Below, in pieces: positions 46,752 to 58,934 of a DNA stretch of 64,000 nt (positions are counted from its first letter, which is position 1; each line of letters starts with the position of its first letter). This DNA comes from Setaria digitata (Eukaryota; Nematoda; Chromadorea; Rhabditida; Setariidae), in assembly GCA_003640385.1 (NCBI GenBank), contig RCAB01000025.1, positions 1 through 64,000 of the forward strand. Direction: 5' to 3'. The translations under genes and the position numbers were made by a program. A model generated the notes under the pieces. It was not told the DNA's origin. It was given only the letters and a program-made list of their open reading frames with translations, and made no database searches.

Positions 46752-49700
46752 TTAAACAACATGGTAGGTGAAGATAATGGAAAGAGTAAAGACCATTGGC
46801 TTATGACTTGACGTAAGCTCAGGAATGGATTTCTTTAGTGAATGCTAAACAAGGAGTATAGGAATTCAAGAACTGTAATGCATGATATGTTCAAACTTAC
46901 ATATGTAGCAGTAAAATTTTTGATTCGAACAACTATTGGATTGAAGGCAATAAGTTTCTGATGTTCCTTGAAGTGCAGTGTTACCGAGTGTCCAGGAATG
47001 CCGTCCACTTGAAGAAATTGCGTCTTACCATAGCCGAGAAGTATTTCTGCGGTCAGCTAAATGTCGTTTTCAAAACGAACTACTGAATAATTGAATTTCT
47101 GGAAATCTGGTGAAAATAAAATTTTTGCCGCTATCTTTTTTTGTCAACATGTTTATTTTGACAAATTATGGAATAAATCATCAAGGCTAAGTACTGCAAC
47201 TAACCGTTGGTGTGTAATGTACAGAAGGTAATCTAACGGTGTCACTGAGTGGAAATTCGAGAAAAAATGCATAAAGTATAGAATTCTCCGCATGTGATAC
47301 CCAAGCTGTGTCATGTTCCACTCTGTATTCACTCGGCAGACTTATCGTATACCTTAAATTGAAAATTAATAATCTGTTAAGCATTAATCACCTTTTAAAC
47401 GCAGACATTACAGTTCCATAAGAAAATGCAAATGATTTTATTCGTCGCGCACTATATATATATGGTCTCGGGAACTAGCAAATAGGAGGAGTGAGACCTT
47501 AAAAAGTTTTTTGGTACATGAAACTAAGTCTGATCTTTAAAAGCAAGAAACAGCTACCAAATATGAAGAGAGTCATTTTGATACATCCACGGGTATGTAT
47601 CAAAAATGGCTTCTCGATTGCGCTTTACCCATTTACCAAGTTCACGAAGTCGGTCCTCGAAAATTGGCGCTATCATTCCTGATTTATCTGGACCAATATT
47701 TAGTAGTAAATTTCCGTTGCAAGCAATAGTTCTCACTAGTTGACTAATGATATATGACACCGTATTCACGTCACCACTCTAAATTTCTTTTGTACTTGCA
47801 AAAGTCTTTTTTTTAAAGGAATTCTCCAAAAAATCAGAAGAAAAGAAAGAAGAAAAAAAATTGTACTAAATTTCCTCTCTTCTTATTTGTCCCCTCACTC
47901 TTTCTTTTTCTTAGTAAATCATATACTTGGAGCCGTCTATTTCTGAAAAAATAAGTCATTTATGTCTTGTTTTGGAAACATACATAACTAATTTTTCTTA
48001 TTTGTTACATAAAGCGAAGTCCCATGTATCAGTAGTTAATACATTACCTAAATGGAGTTCGGCAAACGTATACTTACTCTCATATTTCGGCGGTATCCCC
48101 ACGACTTTTTATCGAGGGTAAGGCAATTTTCCCACTTGCGTTTTATCAAATAACCTGTAAGATCAGAAGTTCAGAATAAAGTTTTTCTGTTTTTAAACTA
48201 ATTATATTTAAAAATATGAATTTTTGAACTAAGACTTATGAAACCTTCTTGAAAAATCATCGGAATTCTTTCCTCTAGTAAGTTTAAAAATAAGTAACCT
48301 GGATCGAAGTGATCTGAATATGTCAAGAAACCTCCGTGCTTACCAGAGACACCTGCACCCCACCGGTCATTCACAACTACTGTGTCCTTCACTGGACTGA
48401 AAATATCAGTTCCATAGCTTACAATATATTACAGGATAAGGACATAAATATTTCGAAAAGCATTCTTTTTCATTAGGCTAGAAAAAGCGCCAGAATTTTT
48501 ATGGCTTTTAAATGAAAAATCAGTGATTACCTTGAGTTATACAACCACGCAATAAATTCTTTTGACTTCCAATAATCATCACTCATTTCCCAGTCTCCAT
48601 CGCTCCAGATTATCTGAGGCTCATAGTTCCTCACTATTTCCAACATTTGCGGATATGAAACATACTATATTTACGTTTTTCAACTCACAGAAAAAACTTT
48701 AACTAGTTTTTGATACTTGTTAATAACAAGACAAAAAGTACTGACCTTTACGTAGTCCGTAGTGTTGTACTTGCGATCATTAATATAATAGCGATTAAAC
48801 CACTCATATTGAGAAAAATAGAGACCAAAACGAACTTTGGATTCCAAAAATGCATTTTTCAATTCACCTATCAAAGCAAAAAGATTTCACCATATTCAAC
48901 TTTTGAAGGCACTAGTCACAAAAGCTGAAAAAAGCTCCATCCAAATAAGAATAATAATTTCTATTCCAGCGATTGAGCTTCGTCAACAGGAAAAGCGTTC
49001 AAAATAAAAAAAAAAAAAAAGAGAAAAGTAGGCACTGTACCAACGATATCTCTATGCGCGCCAACATCAACTGAATTCCAATTCCAAGAAGTTGCACTCG
49101 GCCACATAGTGAAGCCTTCGTGATGTTTGCTTGTCAATACAAAATATCTGCATTCTAACGGATTTTTACGAAGTTCATGAGCCTATTATGCAGTCCGTAC
49201 CATATCCAATTAAGGAAGTTCTGTCATAAAACATAAAAAAAAAAAAAAAACTTGCCTAGCTCCTGATGCTTCAACGATATCTCGAAACATGGAAGCGTTG
49301 AAGTGTTCAGCCGTGAACTGAAATTTTGTAGCTTTTCTGATTTTCAAAAGGAATTTTTAAATACATCCCTCACAGCTCTATTAAAGTTTCCACATCCGTG
49401 ATATTTCAGAAAAATCACGATACGTAAATCTGCACTTCTGGAAACCTTTACAATAAAAATTCGGAAGATGTCCTGGAAACATTCTACCCTTTAATGAAGT
49501 CTGGATTAAAACACCTTGAATTAAACGCACATCTTTAGCAAAATCGGCATATGAGACACCTGGTTTGTAATTTTTGTTCATATATCGAATAATATCTGAC
49601 CTATTTGATATTTTCCACGCGTACCACAACCATTCCGAACTAAAAACATATCTGATGTTGTGAACTGTATACAGCACCATGTAACGCCAGTTTTTTTTTA

Positions 49701-50216
49701 AAAAAAAAAAGAAGGCATTTTACGACTCTACTACACGTTAAAAAATGTAACAACGTTTTACTGCTTACTAAACTGCTGGCACTGAATAAACTCCCCAATG
49801 ACAAAATATGCCAAGTTTCGCATGTTGATACCACTGGGGTATCGGTCTGGAGTCAATTGAGTCCCAGGTTGGCTGAAAAGTTTTAACCCATTTGGGTGAT
49901 AAAATACCCATTATACAGCAGCAAAATAGTTAATTACAAATAAATGAATGGAGACAGAAACTTTGAATGTCATCTAGATTTTGTGAAGAATTTCCTGTTG
50001 ATATATAATAATTAGACGATGAACACCTGTTCCCCATGAAACAACACCAAAGCTGAGCAGTATACTTCAAATTGATTTTTTTCCTCACAGGTAAACTAAA
50101 AATAATTCACATTACCACCATAATTGTATCCTGCCTACCAAATAACGATTTATCCATTGTTCAGCATCACTGATAATTAATAGGAGAGAAAATATTCTCA
50201 GACCAAACACATTCAT
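46752..50216 (-). CDS. FUCA1: Secreted/lysosomal alpha-L-fucosidase (GH29)
   Basis: Thirteen minus-strand exons (50216-50139, 49872-49769, 49639-49531, 49317-49256, 49147-49041, 48867-48746, 48664-48531, 48396-48299, 48154-48078, 47778-47558, 47352-47205, 47056-46901, 46844-46752) join in phase to 502 aa. It removes alpha-L-fucose from glycans. A signal peptide ([18 protein letters not shown]) precedes the GH29 barrel: [68 protein letters not shown] (nucleophile Asp), [28 protein letters not shown] and [10 protein letters not shown]. It ends in the C-terminal beta domain with [16 protein letters not shown]. Intron 4 (49255-49148) starts GCAAGT, a GC-AG intron with otherwise ideal consensus. 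The last exon is small but in phase and fits the family tail. Confidence 0.95.
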
Positions 50217-51234
50217 CGTTTCCTTTCCGCTTCACTCACACCTCTCCCTTTTACTGTCGGCAATCCACCATTTTATGCAACAGATGATTCGGGATAATCC
50301 CATCCACAAATATACATCCGTTTTGAGCTCTAATAACTCGTTGAAACCCAAAAAATAATTTTCCACTCAAATGAAGTAGTCCTTCGCCTCCACATTTGTT
50401 ACTAGCTTAATCCCTTAAACTTCATCATCCATAACAAAGTTGTACACTCCTCAGATTCATTGGAAACTGTTTTATATTAATGTTCGACAAAAGCCACTAT
50501 TTATTATTTCCCAACCTTTTCTGTAGAAACAATAGAAAATAATTAGACCCTTGAAAGATGTTATTTTATTAATCTCCCACTACCTCTTCACACATTTTTT
50601 AAATCTAAGCCTCCAAACATATTGTTTTCACAGTCTTTCCGCCACTAACCAACCGACTACTAAGTGATTACCTCAGATCTAATTAATTTTATAACCACTT
50701 CCTGCTGCAGACCTCTTGTTGTTATCCCTCAATCCTCTTCCTCCAAGATGAAATTTGCAACACTTCAAAATAAAAAAGAAACAAGGCTGACTCGTAACTC
50801 GCATGTTCAGAACCAGAAAAATCCCCGTCAGTGTTAAATTAAAAAAAGTAAGAGACAATACATAATTGTTTATAACTGCATACGGACTTTACAGGTACAC
50901 TAACAATCTAAAATTAGTGATGCACATTTAAAACAAAAAACCAAGAGCTGATCAAATGAATTTACAATTCTTCAAACATACTGTAGCAAAGAAAGACCTA
51001 ACTAGACAGTATGAGGTAACAAATCAAAGAATTTCACAGATGAGTTCAATAAATGATTAGTCTGAAACGTTATTTTATTTTCGTACATTTTAAAATTCAA
51101 TGTCATTAGCCATAAGAACTTCCACTAGGAAACATGAAATGTACAATACCATAGTTATTTTCATCCAGAATAAACTGGACTAAACCAAAATATAAAGTTA
51201 GAACATTTGCACTAATTACGTTGATCACCGTATT
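50217..51234. other. Intergenic region, fucosidase promoter side and ucr-2 3' side
   Basis: About 1 kb between two minus-strand genes. It is AT-rich with no recognised exon. It should contain the fucosidase promoter and the ucr-2 3' UTR. Confidence 0.5.
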
Positions 51235-54001
51235 TTAAAACTGGTCGAGGTAAGGAACTCCATAAATATTTCCATATGAAGCAAATGTTAGTTTTGTTTT
51301 CATCTGATCCACTGCCTGTAGTTAAAATAACTATATATAGAATCCTGAAGGAAAGCAACGGAAACTATTGGGAATTATTGCTTAGACAAAGTTTAAAGTG
51401 ATAAGTAAAAAAATTAATGCATAAAAGAATTACCCACTATGAAGTCTTTTACAAACAGAATTTCTATTTCTTGATGAAGACGTTATCATATGTACTCTCT
51501 TCCCCATACGCTTAATAATCCCTTCCCCTACTAACCTTTGTAATGTCATCCATGGTGACGGATGCTATACCTCGTAACAAATCAGAAATAGTCTCTGTCT
51601 TGCCTGTTGCAAGAATCTGTGCGGCGCGATCTAATGCCATATTTTCAGATGATTCAGCTCGATTAAGAACGTTTATCGCAGCAATATTTCTGAAAATTAA
51701 ATGTGTCGCAGCAGAAACTGATGGCTGCAAACGAAATTCAAGAGTCCCATGTCATTATAAATTGAGGAGCAGTTGAAGAAAGGAAAGGAAAAGCATTAAC
51801 TTGGCCACTTGCAGCGCAGAATCATCAAGTTTGAACGATTTTACGGCTTTTATTGCTGCATTGCAAAGAGGTCCGATATGATCTGCTTCGGCAACAATGT
51901 ACACACCAACAAGTCCTTCATCTGTATATACTTCCGATATGGCAGAAATACCGAAGGGATAACCAGATGAGGCTTTCTGAAGAAATGAGGAATTCGGTAC
52001 CTTTGGATAAATCAACAACTACGGATGACCACATTCCTGGTTTCTCATTCTGGAAGCATAAGTAAATAAAAAAAACTAGAAGTACACATTCATAACAACC
52101 TACAAAGACTGCTTTTGTAACCGCGCCCTGTCCAACACCTACAGCATACTTTGTTGCAGCACCCTGACCAATAGCTGCGCTCAAAACTGCTTGTACAGCT
52201 AAACTCTGAAAATTATTTGACCTATCGAATCCGCAAAACCTTAACAAGACAACACAGACGGTATATGTACACACATACATATTCATAAAAACATCGCATG
52301 CCTCGACCATGTCTCTTATTACATGTGTGAAAATGATATTTTACGTCAGAACATTATTAATTAGTACTTCCAGTCACTCTTAACAAAAAAAAAAAAAGAA
52401 AAGAAGCAAACTGCTGACTGTAATATCCCTTGAATGACTACCTTGAAATTTCTCAAAGAAGCTCCTTTGCCGGCAATAACAACATGAGCATCTTTCATCA
52501 AGGTTTTATGACGTTTCTCTCCACCACAGTATGGAGATGGTTTCGGTGAATTTGAACTCCCTTCAGGTAACGTGAACTGACTGCTAGCATAATCTAATAT
52601 TTGGTCGTGAGGTATGTTCACTCCCACAAGTACAGCATTTCCAGTCACCATCTGAGAATTCTACAAGACAACCTTGGAAATAAAACTCACATATCAACAA
52701 TTTGTCGGCGAAATAATACTAATTTTATATAAGATAAAAATGATCTATCATCTTTAAAACATACTGCAAAATTTTCCATTTTGATGTAACTGAATTTGCC
52801 AATGCTTTCCTCCTTCGCGTATAAAAAATTTCCAAGGGAACCACTTCGGAATGCCGCCTAAGTAATGGGAAATATCACTATCATACTTGTATAGATGGTC
52901 ATAAGACAAGAAGTAGCATTTTCTGACTAGAAGATATGCCTTTTAATGATAAACAGATAACACCAATAAAAACCATTGAAGCGAACGAATATTACGTCAT
53001 GCATGTCTTCCATAAGCACATCATACGGTTTAAGATAACTACGATCGATATTCAGTGTCTGCTTAAAGTCCTCAACATCCCACGGTTTAAATGCTGGTTG
53101 AGCCAACTCTCCCAAAAGTGATAATCCTACTGCTGCACGGTCTCTAATTACTGACATTTGAACCCCAAAAAGATCGCGTGTCATCAGTGCATTCTGAAAT
53201 TTCCTTTGACCCTTGAATTCTATGATTTGAAAACTGATTGAACCAACTTCCTCAAAAGCAAGAATCTTATCGCAGCACAGTACTGAATACTAATTATTGG
53301 CGCCGCGATCAAGTATTGTATTACCATTTGTAAATTACCTTTAAGACCTGCCAAATTAACTGAATTAGGCGTAAATGTTATTAGACGATATCATTTCTCT
53401 GGCAAAAAAATTGCTGATGCGCTTGACTAGTAATAACTTTCATTAGCATTTGTAAACTCACCACAGTGGCGCCTGCCGAACCACACTGCCAAAGCAGTTG
53501 TGCACCGTAATATCTTTGAGAATCGCCTCCCACACAGTTTCGAATGTGATGAACTAAACCTGCCTCATTCGGCATTTCATATCGAGTTCCTGCTCGGTAA
53601 GCCACTACCAACTGAGCGATCGGACCCCCAAGATCCACAGAAGCAATTGTTAATCCATTCGGCAAGCGCGATATCTCAAATATATACAGCACTGCCTACA
53701 CAACTATCGAAATGTTGAATCAGTAACAAAAGTACCTTTTCCTCTGCGGAAGTGACCGTGTTTCGCGCAGGCACACTAGTCGATGTAAGTCGCCTCTGCA
53801 AGAATGAAATAAATTTAAACTTAAACTTTAAGATGGCTAGTATTATTCCTCAAAACGGATAAGGTTGAAAAAAGGAACAAAGTGGGGAAAAAAATTTTCA
53901 TTTACAATAAGAAAATAATCCAACATATGTTCCACATTACTGGCATTCAATCTGATAAGAATAAAACTCACAGAAATCGTATACCACCTACGTGAAATCA
54001 T
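51235..54001 (-). CDS. ucr-2: Ubiquinol-cytochrome c reductase core protein 2 (complex III, UQCRC2)
   Basis: Eleven minus-strand exons (54001-53972, 53795-53736, 53695-53462, 53193-52996, 52857-52765, 52660-52442, 52205-52104, 52049-52023, 51976-51801, 51689-51536, 51315-51235) give 457 aa (human 453). The basic, Arg/Ser-rich N-terminus (MISRRWYTISRRLTSTS) is a mitochondrial presequence. The M16-type fold shows ISRLPNGLTIASVD, AYRAGTRYEMPNEAGLVHHI, VVIAGKGASLRN, SGYPFGISAISEVYTDEGL and LNRAESSENMALDRAAQILA. The HxxEH zinc site of processing peptidases is absent (VHHIRN), as expected for non-catalytic core 2. The 27-nt exon 8 and a 46-nt intron (51977-52022) are unusually small. Head-to-head with the TGN38-like gene. 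Confidence 0.94.
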
Positions 54002-54892
54002 TGTAATCTTTTAAGTTTTACAGGAACTTTGAAGCCAGGAGGATCCTGAAAGAATCTTTAAAAGCATTTAATGCTCTAGCGATAGAAATAGGAATAAGGG
54101 AAAAATCGGTAACTAGCAGGACATCCAAGTTTTAATTGTTCCCCAACCACTCTATGAGGACAAACAACCTCAGACCATCCGACATCCTTGATCACCAAGC
54201 ACCACGAATACTACACCCTTGCACATAATATGCAACGGGAATGAAACAGTAGCATTCATTCATCAGGAGAAGCCCCAAAGGGTGGAGTGGTGGAGGGAGG
54301 TCGAGTTTGATTGTAGCTGCAGTAATTGAGAGCTGATAATAGCGTGATATTCAGGAATAGAACTTGGTAACGTTTTCAAAGACTTCTGCCAAAAATGAGG
54401 ACTGATTGAGAATGAGGAAAGCATTAGTCAAGTCCCATCGGAATGAATGGTTGGTAGTGAAGCCGTCGAGTCGTATGATTAGTTAATTTAATACTAGTTT
54501 GTGGTATTAGATCAGAGAATGAATGCTACAAACAATATTTATATAAGCACAGATGTTGTTTGCACGTAGTCATTTTTATATTAAGTTGTTCTATCAGTCA
54601 GTTCAACTAGTTCTGTTTTTATGGCGATATTTTACCATTTTAAAACGGCTAAAAAGATATCATCTACTTTTTTCACTGTGCTACTTGATCCTTCTCCAAA
54701 GTATTTTAAATTGCTGCGCAAGTTCTTGAAACTTCTTTTCTTTTCTGGGTTGTTTTGTTATGCCGGAAACCACATGTTTTCTATATATTGCAGATCTGTG
54801 AACATGTACAGAACTTCAGTCCAGTAACAACGGAAGCTTAATTTTACAAAGTGTGTCGAACAAGTGAGTAAAAGCGAAGAGGGAAATCTGTG
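54002..54892. promoter_or_regulatory. Divergent intergenic region, ucr-2 / TGN38-like gene
   Basis: About 0.9 kb between divergent starts, so it should contain both promoters. A short plus-strand frame at 54621-54827 has no recognised domain and no splice evidence. No specific factor site is identified. Confidence 0.4.
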
Positions 54893-56294
54893 ATGGGATT
54901 GCAGTGGTTCTCATTGCTGATCTGTTTTTTATGTGCTTGGTTATTTGCTTGTGGCGGTGACAGTCTGGATGGAATAAACGGTGAGATATAATAGTTTCCG
55001 TATAGTTTCTTCCCTTGTCAGCACAAACATATATAAAGTTGTATTTTTTATAGGTATCAAATTTCCCAATGCAGTAATCAAAAAGAACCGAGAAGCTCAA
55101 TCTGTCGTCGTTACATGGGCTGAGGTTACTGCTGAAAATGTAAAACTTATTCCTCAATTCTTCACTAACATTTTTTAGCGTCAGAAACGTTGCTGATTTT
55201 ATTTTTAGCTTAATCAGTAAATTCATTTTACATTGTTAACAGCAGTAAACAGACTTGCTTTTGCTTAGAATATGAGTGTTGTGGCTAATATAACACGAAC
55301 CGTTCCGTTACAAGTAAAACATAATGCAACACTACCGCAGTTGGAACGGGCGACACAGGTATTTGCGCAGACATCAACACGAAAAGTTTTTATTCCAACA
55401 GTTAGAAAGTTGAAACAAAAACAAGAAAGTCTTACCATACCAATCAGTGAATTTTCTGCTCCTTCATCTTCACTTCAGGTTATAGCCATTTTTTAAACAA
55501 TTTTTCAACTGTCATAAATAGTGAAAAATAGTGGAATATTATCAGAATATTCATATCATCAGTATATTATTATCAATATTATATTACAATATTATCAATA
55601 TTATATTAATATTATATTACTACAGAATATTAGCAGTAGATAGTGGAAAAAACAGTAAAAAAAAACTTAACAAAGAAAACTTCTTTGTTTTTTCCAAAAT
55701 AAAATATAAATGGGACGGAAATGAAGATGGTGATTTGAATTATTCTAATGTCAGCATTACTATGAAGTTGAGCAGTAATAAAGCTTTTTCTGTTCAGTTG
55801 TCTTTTTTCTTTTTTTTATGGTATTACTCTCTATATATTTTCGATATGACGCTTTTGCTAGCAATTACAATTTAGGCATTCGGGCCGGTGGGTGATTTTG
55901 AACAAGCTGAGGACACTCATTTTCTTTACTACATGGTGATATTTGGTGCCATTATTATTTGCTTGTACGTTGCTTCGCACAACAAGAAAAAAATCCTTGG
56001 TAAATCGCTTGTCACTCTCCGAACTTCTTGATGTGGATTCAGATAAGAATCAATTTCCATTTTTCGAAGTTTAAGGAGAATAGCTATATTGTTATTTTAA
56101 TTGCTGCATGAGAAATGCCACTTCGAAACTAGATTTTATTTTTTATGTCTATTATTTCGACTGTATTTCCAGGTTTCATAATTGAAGGACGCAAACCTCC
56201 AAACAGTGCACGGCGAACAGCGCTTCGTTATAAGCGTTTGAGGCAACATGACGATAGTGGATCCGATCCCACAAATGTGATTTATGAGTATTAG
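54893..56294 (+). CDS. tgn-38: TGN38/TGOLN2-like trans-Golgi membrane protein
   Basis: Exons 54893-54980, 55054-55139, 55269-55478, about 55630-55749, 55876-55999 and 56173-56294. The N-terminus (MGLQWFSLLICFLCAWLFAC) is a signal peptide. A low-conservation lumenal region with N-glycosylation sites (NIT, NAT) and an acidic stretch (KWDGNEDGDLNYSN) follows. One transmembrane helix (YYMVIFGAIIICLYVAS) leads to HNKKKILGFIIEGRK and a tail containing YKRL, a YxxPhi sorting signal matching TGN38's YQRL in place. TGN38 cycles between trans-Golgi network and plasma membrane. The family call rests mainly on the membrane segment plus the HNK-K-I...EGK and YxRL tail. The 5' boundary of exon 4 is unresolved, because the phase-0 donor at 55478 does not fit any acceptor in the open frame. 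Confidence 0.8.
55530..55625. repeat. AT-rich ATATTAT-type imperfect tandem repeat
   Basis: Repeated ATATTATCA and ATATTAT units in the intron before exon 4 of the TGN38-like gene. Seen directly. Confidence 0.8.
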
Positions 56295-57168
56295 TTAAGT
56301 AAATTTGCTTAAGATCATCTGTGAAACATGAAAGTTTCATGAAAAGTCGGGCTTGAAACAAATCAAAGTTTCCTTTTGTTGTTTTCATAAACATGTGGTG
56401 TAGTGATGTTTATGTTGACATTTCAGATTTTTTAAGGTATGATCATTGATTTATTAAAAGTGCCTTGTTCGCTCATGCCATTTGGAAAATTTATTGTGCA
56501 TTAAAGGTTTGATGACAGAAGTTTTATGTGTCTCATAGCTTTTAGATTGATGCAGTACTGTTTTATTTTCTTTCGTTTATTGACATTTGCTCAAAGCAGA
56601 CTTCGGTTAAACTTTTTTATTGCTTTATAGCTTGTACTGTAAGATCTCATGAATTCTCATTTTCATCTTTTCATCATATTATTTAGCTATTCCTGTTTTT
56701 AAAGGATTTCCTGCATACCTGTAGGATCTCTTTTTCATTCCTGTTCTTTCTCATTTGACCAAGATCTTCATTCTTTTGTTAAAAGGCTATGACCACACTA
56801 AATCTTAAAAAAAAAATTCCTCTCTTTGTATAACATTGCTGATTTGTGATGATGCCATTACGCTTTTTTATAAACTGTAATTAATTTTAAAAGGAATGTG
56901 TACGTAATCCAAATGATAAAGAGTTAGATTGATAAATGTATAGAAGTACCTCAGGACGCGCGCTTCACTGAGTTGTACTTTCGGTACTCTCGTAATGTAA
57001 GCCATTCGAAGTAAACATAGCGGTCATATAGTTTTGCGCTTTTATATTCCACAGTTTTGGCTGATGGTTCATCTTGTTATTTAATAAGATTTCGAGTTAA
57101 AGTGGGAAACAAAAAAAATATGATTACAGTTTCGGTGGATTAGATTTCTTTATGCATCTGTTTTTAGG
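56295..57168. other. Intergenic region, TGN38-like gene to RBM34
   Basis: About 0.9 kb between co-directional genes. It is AT-rich with no recognised exon. It ends in a TTTTTAG acceptor-like site one base before the RBM34 ATG, a good spliced-leader candidate. Confidence 0.55.
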
Positions 57169-58934
57169 ATGATTTCGGTAAGGGATTATTTTCCTGGTGC
57201 GGTGTCAGATTTTCTTGTTAGGGAAGGAAATGATGCTACACTGGTCAGCGGAAGGCAGAAACGAAAGAGGCAGACTGAATCAGGAAATGATGGATCATTT
57301 GTTTTGTTCGAGGATCGTGCCACCAAATCTCACGTAATTTTTTTCCTTATTCCTGTTTCCAGATTTTTCTGCGTCATTACCTAGTTTCGGGAGATTGCTG
57401 TGAATATTTTCAGTAATCCTAGAACTTTGAATTTTATTCAATGCTATGTAGAAGCAGATTAGTGTTTGCTGTTTTGAAGTCGAGGGTTTTTTTTTGTCAC
57501 ATTTCTGTAATTATTTGCAGTATTTTTAGTTGCCTACTGGTGAAAAAAAGCTGCAGCCGAAGTCAGCTGGATTGCTGAGTACTAATGATTCTACATCCAA
57601 AAATTTACTTCCGAAGCCGAATTTTCGGTAGGTTTTGTTTTGCCTATTTTTCAAAAATTTCTTTGAATACTTCGGAAAAGAATTCCTTTAAAAAAAGAAA
57701 AAGACTTGCGCGATCTATATTCAGACACATTTTTGCAGTGATATAATATGAGGCGAATTTTTATCTACATTTTAAGTAGGATGAAATCGAAAAAGAGAAT
57801 AATGACAATGGAAGAAAAAACTCGAACAGTGTTTGTTGGAAATACGCCATTGTCGAGTACTCGAAAACAAATAAAAAAACTCTTCTCTCAATTTGGTATT
57901 GTTGAAAATGTACGACTGCGTTGTTTTATTGGTGCTAAGAGAAAAATTATGAAAAAGGTTTAATATTTATTAATTAGCTGTGCAAATTTTTAGGCTTGGA
58001 AAGGGATCGTTTCTAAAAATTTCATCTGTTCTTTCATTTATTTATTTATTTTTCTGAGTTTGCATAGATGCCTAAGATTACCGAATTTAAAGCACGCTGT
58101 TCCGGATAATGTACGATCGTTAACTTTTTATGTCAAATTCGAAAATGCCAAGTCAGCGAAAGCAGCGGTAGCATTGTAAGTAAATTTTCCATTATGAATA
58201 TTTGGTAAAATTTTTTACTGATGTGGGTTTTGCCAGTGAACTTACTGATGATTGTTTTGGTCAGGAATGGCGAGAAGTATGGCGGGAATTTGTTAAGAGT
58301 GGATAGTTGTTGCTCGAAAAGGAACTACAGTTGTCAGACTACAGTTTTTGTCGGTAATCTCCCATACGATGCATTCGAAAACGAGCTCATTACACACTTC
58401 GAAACGGTTCATTTTAACAATATCTCCTTTTAGAATTATTCAAACATCAGGTTATACATAGTGCAGAAATAGCGGTTTATTCTTTCTGTGATCTGCTTTC
58501 AGTCTAACTGATTAACATTTTATCAATCGGTTTTCAGTCCGGCAACGTTTCTTTCGTAAGAATAGTCCGGGATTCCAAGACCGGTGTCGGTAAAGGTTTT
58601 GCTTTTGTGGCATTCAAGGAGAGTGGGGCAGTGCTACTTGCTCTACAACTTAATGGCTCCATGTTCAAAGGACGTCGGTTACGCGTTACAAGGGTTCAGA
58701 AGAATAACAAAGTATGTTGTGCATTAGCGTGCGGATTAGTAATTTTTTATACAGATATTATACACTTGGAGTTTAGGGTTGGTGCTGCTAATTTCTGTTA
58801 CTATAAATGAAGAATTGCAGACAAGGGACAAACGTACTTATAACACGCGGTTCGACAGAAGTATAAGGAGAATATCAAAGAAGAAAGTTTGCAAAGCTGG
58901 TAGGGAAAGGGTGAAGGGTAGTATCTTGACCTAA
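57169..58934 (+). CDS. RBM34: RBM34 / Nop12-like nucleolar RNA-binding protein, two RRMs
   Basis: Exons 57169-57333, 57530-57627, 57780-57957, 58068-58175, 58265-58406, 58538-58711 and 58821-58934. After a Lys/Ser-rich N-terminus with a possible nuclear signal (RQKRKRQ), RRM1 reads RTVFVGNTPLSSTRKQIKKL, VRLRCFIGAKRK, then SLTFYVKFENAKSAKAAVAL. RRM2 reads TTVFVGNLPYDAFENEL, VRIVRDSKTGVGKGFAFVAF and FKGRRLRVTRV, followed by a basic tail. Tandem RRMs with FVGNxP and GKGFAFV wording and this order match RBM34, a ribosome-biogenesis factor. A TTTTTAG acceptor just before the ATG suggests trans-splicing. All joins fit except exon 3 (phase 0) to exon 4 (needs phase 2), inside RRM1. The last exon could instead splice at the GTAGTA near 58919. 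Confidence 0.88.
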
